Shown here one piece after another: positions 14,815-23,334 of a DNA stretch of 40,196 bases. Each line of letters starts with the position of its first letter. Positions within the stretch are counted from its first letter, which is position 1. The notes below the pieces were generated by a model. That model was not told the DNA's origin. It saw only the letters and a program-made list of their open reading frames with translations, and did no database searches. The stretch is taken from NCBI RefSeq assembly GCF_018613315.1, contig NZ_JAGGQL010000007.1, forward strand, positions 1 to 40,196, read 5' to 3'. This DNA comes from Bacillus sp. ISL-37. GTDB taxonomy: Bacteria > Bacillota > Bacilli > Bacillales > Cytobacillaceae. Both the position numbers and the translations under genes were made by a program.

Positions 14815-14998
14815 GGCTCTTTTCTCAAACTTTGTTGCTATTGACTACAAAATAGGATTGAATGACCTATGTTTCATCATAAAATTAAATCTTATTATGA
14901 GGAAAGAGCTTGCACACTTAATACGTACCTTCAAAATGACTTTCTATCACGTTAAAATCGGCTTTAGGATTTTAACAACAATTTTTACGAAAACAGCC
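14815..14998 (-). mobile_element. MITE copy D, 184 bp
   Basis: Starts GGCTCTTTTCTCAAAC and ends with the reverse complement of GGCTGTTTTCGTAAAA. Flanked by identical TTTTATTA at 14807-14814 and 14999-15006. Inverted relative to B and C. It lies in the divergent region between racA and the YdcF-type gene. The two ends can be aligned as imperfect terminal inverted repeats over about 26 bases. Confidence 0.93.
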
Positions 14999-15073
14999 TT
15001 TTATTAAGAAATCTACAAACTTTTATGGTAAACGATGGTAATATTAGAGTAGCGATTTGGAGGGTTAATAATC

Positions 15074-15664
15074 ATGATAAAGAAACCAATAATCAAAAAA
15101 ATTGTGATAGCAGGACTTCTCATTTCCTTGTTTTATGTAGGTTACCTTCATTACAAAATAATCCAGCACGCTAACATGGATGTGCCGAAGAATGCTGATT
15201 ATATGATAATTCTAGGAGCGCGGGTCAAAGGAAAAGTTCCTTCGCTGGCACTAAAATACCGTATTGACCACGCAGCAAATTATCTAAAGGAAAATCCTGA
15301 TACTATTGCGATCGCCTCCGGTGGCAAAGGCCCGGGGGAAGACATATCTGAAGCCGAATGTATTAAAAGGGAACTAATGCAACATGGAATCGAAGAATCA
15401 AGGATTATCCTCGAAGACAAGTCCACTGACACGTATGAGAATATTGGGTTTTCTAAAAAATTCATACCTGAAGATTCTGAAATTGGCTTAGTGGTGACGA
15501 ATGATTTTCATATCTTCCGTGCCAAGATGATAGCAGACAATGAAGAACTGAAGATAAATGGATTGGCTGCAAAGACGCCAATTCAGGCAGTGTTGAAATC
15601 ATATTTAAGAGAATACCTGGCTCTGACAAAGTATTTCATGATCAATGTTTTCAGGCAGGAATAA
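15074..15664 (+). CDS. YdcF/SanA-like DUF218 membrane-anchored protein
   Basis: 196 residues. One N-terminal membrane helix (about 9-26) is followed by a DUF218/YdcF domain. Family marks include ADYMIILGARVKGKVPSLAL, IAIASGGKGPGEDISEAECI, ILEDKSTDTYENI and VTNDFHIFRA. The D-S-TENxxFS-like segment and the DFHxxRA motif are conserved in this family, which is linked to envelope integrity (SanA) in E. coli; the biochemical role is not settled. Ribosome site TTGGAGGG. First gene of a probable three-gene set with the two unknown genes that follow. Confidence 0.85.
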   Translation: MIKKPIIKKIVIAGLLISLFYVGYLHYKIIQHANMDVPKNADYMIILGARVKGKVPSLALKYRIDHAANYLKENPDTIAIASGGKGPGEDISEAECIKRELMQHGIEESRIILEDKSTDTYENIGFSKKFIPEDSEIGLVVTNDFHIFRAKMIADNEELKINGLAAKTPIQAVLKSYLREYLALTKYFMINVFRQE

Positions 15665-15689
15665 ACAGTAACTAAAATGAGGTGAATAT

Positions 15690-16394
15690 ATGAACGCTCC
15701 TGGGATTGTTTTGAATCTAGTGGCATGGGGTGCTATTTTCAATCTGGCAAGACGTATATATAGTAAACAGGATATAAAACCAATCATATGGAAACTGGCA
15801 ATTGTCATTTTTGTTGGATTATTCTCTTTTTCTATTAACCTGCCATATATGGATCAGCAGATAAAACTAGCCATTCTTCCTCTTGGTGTATGGATTTTAT
15901 ATGGAATCTATTCACGAAAAGAAGAGGGCATAAGCTGGGATAAGTATAGGAAATATGCCTGGTTAGGTTTCTTCGCCAATTTTATCTTTTTAGCAGTTGC
16001 ACTCATCAATCCACTAATCCATTCGGCTATATTCCCTGCCAATGAGATATCAACCTATCTTTCGGATATCAACAAAGGAAAGATCATTCAAACGCATCCC
16101 TCTGCTGGAAATAGGATATTGGACAGGGATTCTCTTCTTTTTCAATTGGACAATATCAAAGAAGAACCTGTATATAGTGAAAAATGGTACTACGAAGCCT
16201 TTGAGTCTGGGGTTGAACTATCAAAAGCGGAAGAAAGATTCCCATATCAGCTTGCAGGAACTGAAGCAAAATGGGGAAGCGGTATCGATCCAATGATTTT
16301 TGTTGAACAAGATGGAAAAGGGATCTTGATCTCAACAGGCCAAAAGCAAGTATACTTTCGTGCCGAAAAAACTTTGCTAAAGAAGGGGGAGTAA
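15690..16394 (+). CDS. Unknown membrane protein (234 aa)
   Basis: Four hydrophobic segments in the first 120 residues (about 8-20, 33-50, 57-70, 90-112), then a soluble extracytoplasmic-looking C-terminal domain of about 115 residues (RILDRDSLLFQLDNIKEEPVYS ... PMIFVEQDGKGILISTGQ). No family recognised. Ribosome site GAGGTG. Starts 25 bases after the YdcF-type gene and ends four bases before the next start, so the three are probably cotranscribed. Confidence 0.8.
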   Translation: MNAPGIVLNLVAWGAIFNLARRIYSKQDIKPIIWKLAIVIFVGLFSFSINLPYMDQQIKLAILPLGVWILYGIYSRKEEGISWDKYRKYAWLGFFANFIFLAVALINPLIHSAIFPANEISTYLSDINKGKIIQTHPSAGNRILDRDSLLFQLDNIKEEPVYSEKWYYEAFESGVELSKAEERFPYQLAGTEAKWGSGIDPMIFVEQDGKGILISTGQKQVYFRAEKTLLKKGE

Positions 16395-16398
16395 CTTC

Positions 16399-17139
16399 AT
16401 GCGCAAAAAGGTGCTCGTGCCTCTTTTACTTATTACGATTCTTATGGCTGGAGGAATTTTTTATTGGTATTATCTAGCTCCCCCCGCAACCTTTCCAGAC
16501 CAGGAGGAAATAAAGGCAATCTTGAGTGATCCATATAACAGAGTTGGAATAGCGGAAATACAGGACACGATTTTTCTTGATGATAAGCATGTATACATTC
16601 CTTTCATTACAAAAGAGGAAGGCCATGGTATAAGCTTTTGGGAGTGGAAGAAGCATGAGTGGCAATTATCAAGCTTTTCTACCGGAAGCATGCCGCAAAT
16701 ATGGAAGACTGATTCTGATGACCCGTCTTCACATTATATTATGTGGAATTTTCATCCGGAGAATGATCTGGATTATTTGACGTTTTTTTTGATTAAAGAA
16801 CGTGGGTTTTCCGTCACTGAGGGAAAGCAACAGTATGATCCCGGTATTCAAATGGATTACAGGGCAGAGGTTGGAGAGAAGTCATATGGATATACTCCAA
16901 TTCCTCCAGACTGGCAAAAGTATATGGAAGCAGAAAATAAACTGATGGCAGCAATGAAACCCAATCCTTTATTTTCTGACTTTTTTCCACCTGCTCAATA
17001 TTACTTTGGCTGGCAGTCAACATCGGTTGATGGGTCCAGGGAGTATCCTTCCTACCCAAACAATAATGGTTTTGGCAGTGGTGGTTCGTCAACAGAGCAT
17101 CTTAGATTTTTAAATGAAAATGAAATTTATATAAGGTAA
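16399..17139 (+). CDS. Unknown secreted/membrane-anchored protein (246 aa)
   Basis: N-terminal signal anchor MRKKVLVPLLLITILMAGG followed by an aromatic-rich outer domain. It has many Trp/Tyr (FWEWKKHEWQLSSF, YIMWNFHPENDLDYLTFF) and an Asn/Gly/Ser-rich C-terminus (YPNNNGFGSGGSS). No lipobox Cys. I do not recognise the domain. The start codon lies four bases after the previous stop, with AAGGGGGA as ribosome site. Likely works with the previous membrane protein at the cell surface. Confidence 0.78.
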   Translation: MRKKVLVPLLLITILMAGGIFYWYYLAPPATFPDQEEIKAILSDPYNRVGIAEIQDTIFLDDKHVYIPFITKEEGHGISFWEWKKHEWQLSSFSTGSMPQIWKTDSDDPSSHYIMWNFHPENDLDYLTFFLIKERGFSVTEGKQQYDPGIQMDYRAEVGEKSYGYTPIPPDWQKYMEAENKLMAAMKPNPLFSDFFPPAQYYFGWQSTSVDGSREYPSYPNNNGFGSGGSSTEHLRFLNENEIYIR

Positions 17140-17338
17140 TATGCTTGTGAGGAAAATTAATGGAAAGTAATTCCTGATCCCTTTTCAGGAGCTTGTCAAT
17201 GAAACTTTTTGGCGGAAATATTCGTATTAATAAGGGAACCTGTGAAAAGAGCCCAACTGATGGGAAATCATTCTTCAGGTTCTAACTGATGTAAGAAGGG
17301 TAAGTAGGTAAAATAATGTGAAAAAGGAGAAACAATTG

Positions 17339-18256
17339 ATGAAAGTTACGCACTTGATGAAAATCTCAGTTTTATTTAGCCTGTTTGTTTTCGCTTTGGG
17401 TATTTATACTGTTCCAGCATTTGCTTCCAATGACAATGAGGATGTCATAAATGAGAAATACGGACCACCAATTGTAGTTTATGGTGAAGCACTTTCAGAA
17501 AAGCAGAAAGATGAAGTCAGGAATCTGCTGGGAATCAAAGATCCTTCCAAAGTTAAGGAAATTGTTGTAACAGGAAAAGATCTAGTAACCTATATCGATG
17601 GCGATGAACATTCCAATATGTATTCATCTGCCAAGATTACCAGGAAGGATACCGGAGAAGGGCTTGTGATTAACCAGGTCACACCAGAAAATATTACGGA
17701 AGTAACGGATGAAATGTACGCCAACGCACTGTTGACAGCAGGAATCGAGGATGCCATTGTAGATGTCGTTTCACCTGTCAAGGTGACCGGACACTCAGCT
17801 CTAGTGGGAATCTACAAGGCATATGATGAAGGTGAAGGAACAGCCCTTGATAAGGATCGTACTGAAGTTGCCAATCAAGAATTGAATTTGGCAACAAAAC
17901 TAGCTAAAAAAGAGGGGCTCGATCAGGATAAAGTTAGTGAACTCCTGACAGAAATCAAGAAAGAAATTGCAGCTCAAAACCCAGCAACAAAAGAAGAGAT
18001 CGAGAAGATTATCGATGAAAAGCTAAAATCTCTCGAAATTCAGCTTAGCCCGGAAGACAAACAGCTTCTCGTTGATTTGTTCAATAAAATGCGAGATTTG
18101 AACATCAATTTTGACAATGTTAAAACTCAGTTAGAAAACATTTCTACAGATATCCAGAAGAGAATCGAGGAGACAGTAGGGGACAAAGGCTTCCTGGAAT
18201 CAGTCTCAAACTTTTTTAAAGAACTAATTGAAAGCATAAAGAGCATTTTTTCCTAA
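17339..18256 (+). CDS. ypuA: YpuA-like DUF1002 secreted protein
   Basis: 305-residue exported protein of the DUF1002 family (B. subtilis YpuA). Signal peptide to about residue 30 (FSLFVFALGIYTVPAFAS, AxA-type cleavage). The DUF1002 domain follows: ALSEKQKDEVRNLLGI, VTGKDLVTYI, SSAKITRKDTGEGLVI and the ITEVTDEMYANALLTAGI ... VKVTGHSALVGIYKAYDE block. Then a long helical region to the end. The ATG at 17339 is nine bases after AAAGGAG; the upstream GTG at 17318 is part of that ribosome site region. Role unknown. Confidence 0.9.
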   Translation: MKVTHLMKISVLFSLFVFALGIYTVPAFASNDNEDVINEKYGPPIVVYGEALSEKQKDEVRNLLGIKDPSKVKEIVVTGKDLVTYIDGDEHSNMYSSAKITRKDTGEGLVINQVTPENITEVTDEMYANALLTAGIEDAIVDVVSPVKVTGHSALVGIYKAYDEGEGTALDKDRTEVANQELNLATKLAKKEGLDQDKVSELLTEIKKEIAAQNPATKEEIEKIIDEKLKSLEIQLSPEDKQLLVDLFNKMRDLNINFDNVKTQLENISTDIQKRIEETVGDKGFLESVSNFFKELIESIKSIFS

Positions 18257-18282
18257 AACAGAGGATTTTCCCTCTGTTTTTT
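18255..18282 (+). terminator. Intrinsic terminator of ypuA
   Basis: Perfect stem AAAACAGAGG / CCTCTGTTTT with loop ATTTTC, then TT; the left arm overlaps the stop codon. Confidence 0.9.
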
Positions 18283-18313
18283 AAAATCGTATATGATATA
18301 GAGGTGACTTAAT

Positions 18314-18811
18314 ATGAATATCCGGCATGCCGAAGAACGAGATACAGATGATTTTGCACAACTCATACATGAAGTTGAAAGTACAACGAATTTCATGCTT
18401 TTTGGACCTGGTGAAAGGAAATTCAATCCTGAGGCTCAAAGGAAAATGATTCAGACTCTCAGGACTGAAGAAAACTCAAATATTTTCCTGGCAGAAGCTT
18501 ACAGTGGGCTGGCAGGCTATTTAATTGCAAAAGGAGGAAGTGCAAGCCGTACTAAGCATACAGCTTATCTTGTTATTGGCATAATGTCAGGTTTTCGTGG
18601 CTCCGGAATTGGCACAAGACTTTTTGAAGAGCTTTTTAGCTGGGGGAAAGAAGTTAGGATTCACAGATTGGAATTAACGGTGATGACAGAAAATAAGGCA
18701 GGTATCGCATTATACAGGAAGATGGGCTTTGAAATAGAAGGAACCAAGAAGGATTCGTTGCTTGTCGATGGTCAATATAAAGATGAATTCTATATGTCCA
18801 GAATACTTTAA
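18314..18811 (+). CDS. GNAT N-acetyltransferase
   Basis: 165-residue GNAT-fold acetyltransferase using acetyl-CoA. The acetyl-CoA loop motif A is present as GIMSGFRGSGIGTRLFEELF (R/Q-x-x-G-x-G pattern), followed by HRLELTVMTENKAGIALYRKMGFEIEG, the usual motif B. Substrate unknown. Ribosome site GAGGTGA. Ends in a strong shared terminator with the convergent GNAT gene. Confidence 0.9.
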   Translation: MNIRHAEERDTDDFAQLIHEVESTTNFMLFGPGERKFNPEAQRKMIQTLRTEENSNIFLAEAYSGLAGYLIAKGGSASRTKHTAYLVIGIMSGFRGSGIGTRLFEELFSWGKEVRIHRLELTVMTENKAGIALYRKMGFEIEGTKKDSLLVDGQYKDEFYMSRIL

Positions 18812-18845
18812 GCCAATAGTTGTGGCATTCTGTGATGACATGAAT

Positions 18846-18892
18846 AAAACAGGCTAGAAACGATGGAATCACAATCGATTTTAGCCTGTTTT
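18846..18892. terminator. Bidirectional terminator between two convergent GNAT genes
   Basis: Long stem AAAACAGGCTA / TAGCCTGTTTT extended inward by AAACGAT / ATCG-TTT, 9-base loop; A-run on the left and T-run on the right let it serve both strands. Confidence 0.9.
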
Positions 18893-18923
18893 AATATCTT
18901 AAAGTGCTTTCCCTAGATGCGAT

Positions 18924-19487
18924 TCAGGAATGTTGCTGAGCTTCCCATTCTTCCCTTAATAATCCCATTTTTATTGAATCATAGTATTTCCCGTTATAGA
19001 GTCGGCATTTTCTGATTCGAGCCTCTTCGACCATTCCCAGTTTTTTACCGACCGTAAGCATCCTGGAATTGCCGGACCAGGTTGTAAAGCCGATCCTTGG
19101 AATTGGGAAAGTTTCAAATAGGTGTGTAATCCAAACTTTCAATGCCTCAGTCCCATACCCACCATTCCAATATTCTGGCAAATAAATAACAATCCCAATT
19201 TCCAGCCATTGTGAAGATTCGTGTTCCCAGTAATATGCCACCATTCCGATAATTTCATCGTTTACTTTAATAAGGTACTTTCTGTCATATCCCTGATGGA
19301 TGAGGTTCGTCATTTGTTCTTTAAACTTATCAAGGCTTTCTCGCCTTAGAGGATAGTATGGTGCATCCCATTTTTTCCATTCAGGATGTTCGTCATTGTG
19401 AATCAGGCCCCACCATGTTTCCAAATCCTCTTCTTTAATTTTGCACAATATAACTTGTTCACCTGATAATATATCTGGTGTCTGCAT
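18924..19487 (-). CDS. GNAT acetyltransferase, RimJ/RimL type
   Basis: 187-residue GNAT protein of the RimJ/RimL-like group. It begins LSGEQVILCKIKEEDLETWW. The acetyl-CoA region is IVIYLPEYWNGGYGTEALKVWITHLFE, and the following helix is RIGFTTWSGNSRMLTVGKKLGM (usually N-x-x-S-x-x-x-x-E-K-x-G; here N-S-R-M-L). Ribosome site AAGGAGGT, eight bases upstream. Substrate unknown. Confidence 0.9.
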   Translation of the reverse strand: MQTPDILSGEQVILCKIKEEDLETWWGLIHNDEHPEWKKWDAPYYPLRRESLDKFKEQMTNLIHQGYDRKYLIKVNDEIIGMVAYYWEHESSQWLEIGIVIYLPEYWNGGYGTEALKVWITHLFETFPIPRIGFTTWSGNSRMLTVGKKLGMVEEARIRKCRLYNGKYYDSIKMGLLREEWEAQQHS

Positions 19488-19603
19488 GTTTCCGTACCTC
19501 CTTAATAGATATGAGGCTAGACGCTTATGCTTAACTAATTCTCTTCAGTTCTAGTATTTCCTGCACCTGAACAAAAATACAATAAATGTTCAAATCCACA
19601 GAA

Positions 19604-19631
19604 AAAGAGACGCTGCGGACAGCGTCTCTTT
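19604..19631. terminator. Terminator of the 35-aa peptide gene
   Basis: Stem AAAGAGACGCTG / CAGCGTCTCTTT, loop CGGA. On the minus strand it is followed by TTTTTC and overlaps the stop codon of the 35-aa frame. Confidence 0.88.
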
Positions 19632-19737
19632 AATTAGTTGCTTCGTCATCTATAAATGCATTTTCATTAACTGCGAAGAAATTTAAACCAGCGGCGATTG
19701 CGAAAGCTCCTCCAAGTAATGCGAATGTAGTAATCAT
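19630..19737 (-). CDS. 35-aa hydrophobic peptide
   Basis: 35 residues: MITTFALLGGAFAIAAGLNFFAV forms one Ala/Gly/Phe-rich membrane helix, then NENAFIDDEATN. The frame stays open 32 codons upstream, but the ATG at 19737 has AGGAG about ten bases before it and gives a compact membrane peptide. The stop codon is built into its own perfect terminator, which supports a real transcription unit. Unknown function. Confidence 0.55.
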   Translation of the reverse strand: MITTFALLGGAFAIAAGLNFFAVNENAFIDDEATN

Positions 19738-19946
19738 TATGTAATCGCTCCTGTCATTAATTGTTTTTGTTTTGTTACTAATTATATTCCCGCAGTTGAA
19801 ACTATTAAACCTATTATTACGAAAAAATGACAAAATAGTAAAAATGATTTTTTTTATTAAACTGCATTCAAAACTAATAGTTTTTTTGTATTGAATGTTA
19901 AATAACTATTAGATAATATTTCGATAAACAGGCAGGGGGGAGAGTC

Positions 19947-20420
19947 TTGAAGTTATATAGCAGGAAGATGACGAAGGTTATTGCAACGGATATTTTAAGT
20001 TGGAAGTATGATCCGCCGTATGATTTATATAATAATGACGTTACCGATGATGCAATAAGTGAATTAATGAATGAAGGATATATAGCCGTAAAGGACGAAA
20101 GTGGGGCATTAATTGGGTTTTATTGCAGTGGGCATTCAGCCCAGGTTCCAGCTGGAAGAGGGGCAGGTGCATATACTGAACCAGCAATTGATGTAGGAGT
20201 AGGAATGCATCCTGAGTTAACTGGAAAGGGGAATGGTTCTTTATTTTTTTCATTTGTATTAAACGAACTTAAAACTTTAAGTTCAGATTCAATTTTCAGG
20301 TTGACTGTCGCTAAATTTAATAAGAGGGCAATGAAGCTATATGAAAACCTGGGGTTTAAAAAGACGTATGAGTTTAAAAATGACACTAACGAATTCATTA
20401 TCATGCTAAAGTGGGGATAA
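19947..20420 (+). CDS. GNAT N-acetyltransferase
   Basis: 157-residue GNAT protein. Motif A reads VGVGMHPELTGKGNGSLFFSFVL (G-x-G-x-G loop for acetyl-CoA), motif B LTVAKFNKRAMKLYENLGFKKTYEF. Starts with TTG at 19947 after a purine-rich AGGGGGGAG site. Transcribed alone. Substrate unknown. Confidence 0.88.
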   Translation: MKLYSRKMTKVIATDILSWKYDPPYDLYNNDVTDDAISELMNEGYIAVKDESGALIGFYCSGHSAQVPAGRGAGAYTEPAIDVGVGMHPELTGKGNGSLFFSFVLNELKTLSSDSIFRLTVAKFNKRAMKLYENLGFKKTYEFKNDTNEFIIMLKWG

Positions 20421-20481
20421 AGTAATTCGTTATTGCTTTTGGGCAAGTGGGGACTTTTTAATAAAGTTGGCCATAAATAAT

Positions 20482-20510
20482 TTGTATTTGTTAAATAATC
20501 CCTTTATAAT
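20482..20510 (+). promoter_or_regulatory. SigA-type promoter of the lipoprotein gene
   Basis: TTGTAT (20482-20487), 17-base spacer, TATAAT (20505-20510). A leader stem GTGTGA / TCACAC follows in the untranslated region. Confidence 0.7.
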
Positions 20511-20574
20511 GAAAAAGCTGTGTGAAATTCAGGTCTCACACTTAGCGATATATAGTTTGAAGGGGAGAACAAAG

Positions 20575-21078
20575 ATGAAGAAGTTTTGGATTTTACTTTC
20601 AGCGATCACATTCGCAATCGGGTTGACTGCATGTTCAGCGGAAAAAGAAGAAGCACAACCTGAAAATAAAGAATCAGAGGAAGCTGCAAAACCTGCTGCA
20701 AACCCAAAGAGTGTTATGTATAAATTTTACATGAGCATTGTTAGCACGATTAACGAGGCTGATGCTGATCTAAATGCATATGAGGGAGCAGAGGAGCCGA
20801 CACCTGAAGAAAAGGCAGCGGCGAGTGAATCAGCAGCCGCTGTTGCGACTAAGGTTGAAGGCCTGGAAGTGCCTGCGGATTTAAAGGATCAAAAAGCGGA
20901 TCTGGAAACTGCTCTTAAAGAAATTGCTGAATCATATAAAATGAAATCAGAAGAGCTAAAGAAAGATGCTCCAGCTTTTGATGCTGCTGATGAAAAATTC
21001 GCCCAGGGTGAAGAAAAAATTGGCGCTGCATTTGAAAGCCTTGAAATGAATAAGCCTTCTCTTGCGAAAGAATTGTAA
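20575..21078 (+). CDS. Helical lipoprotein, unknown
   Basis: 167-residue lipoprotein. Signal peptide 1-19 ends at lipobox LTAC, giving mature Cys20 anchored outside the membrane. An acidic linker (EKEEAQPENKESEEAAKP) precedes a fully helical domain of about 115 residues. That domain has heptad-like Ala/Glu/Lys composition (VMYKFYMSIVSTINEADADLNAYE, AESYKMKSEELKKDAPAFDAADEKFAQGEEKIG). The ATG at 20575 is set by AAGGGGAG; an in-frame start at 20467 precedes the promoter and is rejected. No domain name recognised. Confidence 0.85.
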   Translation: MKKFWILLSAITFAIGLTACSAEKEEAQPENKESEEAAKPAANPKSVMYKFYMSIVSTINEADADLNAYEGAEEPTPEEKAAASESAAAVATKVEGLEVPADLKDQKADLETALKEIAESYKMKSEELKKDAPAFDAADEKFAQGEEKIGAAFESLEMNKPSLAKEL

Positions 21079-21090
21079 AAATAGTTAAGA

Positions 21091-21119
21091 AAAGCTGTGC
21101 CAATAGGCACAGCTTTTTT
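21091..21119. terminator. Terminator between the lipoprotein gene and pbpA
   Basis: Perfect stem AAAGCTGTGCC / GGCACAGCTTT, loop AATA, then T-run; the two genes converge on it. Confidence 0.92.
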
Positions 21120-23202
21120 ATTCAACAGTTTCATCAGTAGGTTCTTTTGTTCCGTTTTTTAGATTGAAGTAGGCATCCATAACAGCGCGGCCAATCTTCT
21201 TATTTGCACCGTGGTCAACATTTCCCTGGTAAGCCCATGGAACCATAACGGCCATTGCGATTTCAGGGTTATCTGATGGAGCATAACCAACCAGACTGAG
21301 GTTCATTGTTTGCATCAAAGGATCACCTTTTTTCCTAAGTGGCCCATCATAGAATGCTTCAGCTGTTCCAGTTTTTCCAGCAGGTGAATAGGTGGCATTG
21401 CTAAAGTAACGATAAGCAGTACCTCCGGATTCCTGCATCACTTTTTTGAAGCCAGTATGAACACGGTCCAGCCATTGCTTCTCCATACCAATTTCATTAA
21501 GTACCTTTGGAGGGAAGGACATGTATACTGGTCCAAGCTGTTCACCATTCATGGCAGGTTCTCGTATTTCTTTAACTATTCTAGGCAGCATACGATAACC
21601 TCCATTGGCAATGGTTGATATATATTGGGCCAGCTGCATTGTTGAATATGTATCATACTGGCCGATGACCAAATCCAGTACCTTACCCATCGGTTGGTTG
21701 GCACCTTTAGCTCCAGTTTGTTCGTTTGGTAAGTCTATTCCAGTGCGAATCCCCAGACCGAATGAAGCGAATGAATTACGAATTTTCTCCCATACTATTG
21801 GTTCTAGATTTAGTGTGTCATTATATCGGTAAACGCCATTTCCGATTTTAATCGCTGTATGGAACATATATACATTTGATGATAACTTTAAAGCTTCTAT
21901 GTCATTAGGCGTCCCTAAATAACTATACGACTTTTTCAGAGGTGTATCCTTGAATTGTAACCCTCGATCATCGAATTCTTTTCCTGGATAGATGGCACCA
22001 GTTTTATACCCGGTCAAAACAGTGGCCCCCTTGACAACAGACCCGACATTAAAAGTATTGAGGATGTTTCCCAGCGCATCATCTTCTAAATAAATTTCAT
22101 TCGTTTTCTTGTCCTTTACTATTCTTTTGCCTGCCATTGTCAAGACTTCTCCGGTGTTGGGATCCATTAACACGACATAAGCTCTGTCTAGCAAACCGGT
22201 ACCCGGTGAGCTTTTCGCTGCCCATAATTCCTTCTCGATGATTTCCTCAACGGCGATTTGCAAATCCATATCGATGCTGAGAATTAGGTCTTTACCACGC
22301 TGGCCTTCTGAAACCAGTTCTTTTTCAAGTAGTTCGCCCGATTTATCCGTCACATTTATAACTTTTTCTTTTTTTCCCTGGAGCACATCTTCATATTCCA
22401 ATTCTAAATAACTTTTGCCGACTCGGTCATTTCGAGTATAACCACGTGACATGAAGTAATCGATTCTTTCCGCTGGCAAGCCTTCGCTACTGGTGGTGAT
22501 TCGCCCTAAAACAGGTTTAAAAGTTTCTTCAAAATTGTATTCTCTATCCCAGTCTGTAGTTGCATTTACACCAGGCAGCATATCCAGATTCTCATTAATG
22601 ACTGCAAATTCTTCCCGACTGACGTTCTCATTTTTGATAATCTGAGGAGTGAATTTATATCCACTGTTCATAATCCTGAATATTGCCAGTTCTTCAATAT
22701 CTTGTGTTGATAATTCGGAAAGTTGTTTATTTGTAATTCTATCAAGCTGTAATTTATATAAATCTTTGTTCTTCAGCTTTTTTTCTTCGAAGAGAATCAT
22801 TTCATTTTCCGTAATCAGATTTTTTGCTTTCTCTGGATTTTTAATGATCCAGAAATCTTTCTTATCTCTTTCCCGAACTTTATCTGTCTTTTGGTCAATA
22901 ATTCTGGCTAACTTTGCAGCTACTTGTAGCATTTCCTTCTGGGAAGCACCTTCATTCGTATATGTAATAGCATTCAGTGGTTTGTTGTCGACGATTACTT
23001 TGTGGTTTCTGTCCAGCATCTTTCCTCGCGGGACAGGGTTATTGACTGTCACATCCTCCTTGCGATTAATTTCGCGTTTATAGTCTTCACCATGGACGAT
23101 TTGGACAATGCCGAGGCGAAGGACCAGCAATGAAAAGAGAATAAAGACTGAAAAGAATAGAATATTGACCCTTATTGGTGTTGTATTCTTTTTTTTAGGC
23201 AA
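21118..23202 (-). CDS. pbpA: Class B penicillin-binding protein (PbpA/PbpH type)
   Basis: 694-residue peptidoglycan transpeptidase of the elongation type (B. subtilis PbpA/PbpH-like). A membrane anchor at 12-35 is followed by the PBP dimerisation domain (NNPVPRGKMLDRN at 54-66). The transpeptidase domain has all catalytic motifs: S388-V-V-K391, S441-S-N443 and K610-T-G612. It acts outside the membrane with a SEDS partner such as RodA to build the side wall. The ATG is at 23202; the promoter was not resolved. Complete length; whether it is pbpA or pbpH cannot be decided here. Confidence 0.93.
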   Translation of the reverse strand: MPKKKNTTPIRVNILFFSVFILFSLLVLRLGIVQIVHGEDYKREINRKEDVTVNNPVPRGKMLDRNHKVIVDNKPLNAITYTNEGASQKEMLQVAAKLARIIDQKTDKVRERDKKDFWIIKNPEKAKNLITENEMILFEEKKLKNKDLYKLQLDRITNKQLSELSTQDIEELAIFRIMNSGYKFTPQIIKNENVSREEFAVINENLDMLPGVNATTDWDREYNFEETFKPVLGRITTSSEGLPAERIDYFMSRGYTRNDRVGKSYLELEYEDVLQGKKEKVINVTDKSGELLEKELVSEGQRGKDLILSIDMDLQIAVEEIIEKELWAAKSSPGTGLLDRAYVVLMDPNTGEVLTMAGKRIVKDKKTNEIYLEDDALGNILNTFNVGSVVKGATVLTGYKTGAIYPGKEFDDRGLQFKDTPLKKSYSYLGTPNDIEALKLSSNVYMFHTAIKIGNGVYRYNDTLNLEPIVWEKIRNSFASFGLGIRTGIDLPNEQTGAKGANQPMGKVLDLVIGQYDTYSTMQLAQYISTIANGGYRMLPRIVKEIREPAMNGEQLGPVYMSFPPKVLNEIGMEKQWLDRVHTGFKKVMQESGGTAYRYFSNATYSPAGKTGTAEAFYDGPLRKKGDPLMQTMNLSLVGYAPSDNPEIAMAVMVPWAYQGNVDHGANKKIGRAVMDAYFNLKNGTKEPTDETVE

Positions 23203-23293
23203 GCTTTCTCACATCCTATGAAAATATAAAAACCATCTATTACCATTAGTTTACGTAAAGATTTACTACTCTGTAAAGGTTTTCCTGTGAAAT

Positions 23294-23325
23294 AAAAGGA
23301 ATCCTTTCAATCAAGGATTCCTTTT
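23294..23325. terminator. Intrinsic terminator downstream of the VanW gene
   Basis: Perfect 13-bp stem AAAAGGAATCCTT / AAGGATTCCTTTT with loop TCAATC; T-rich on both sides. Read on the minus strand it ends the vanW-type transcript after the dispersed repeat. Confidence 0.88.
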
Positions 23326-23334
23326 TAGTTAAGG

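Noticed and set aside
17240-17260. Possible fifth MITE end (GAAAAGAGCC)
   Set aside because: Only about ten bases match one terminal repeat; no opposite end or duplication was found.
22649-23083. 144-codon plus-strand frame inside pbpA
   Set aside because: It is the antisense shadow of a complete PBP gene with intact catalytic motifs; composition is Ser/Phe-rich with no ribosome site.
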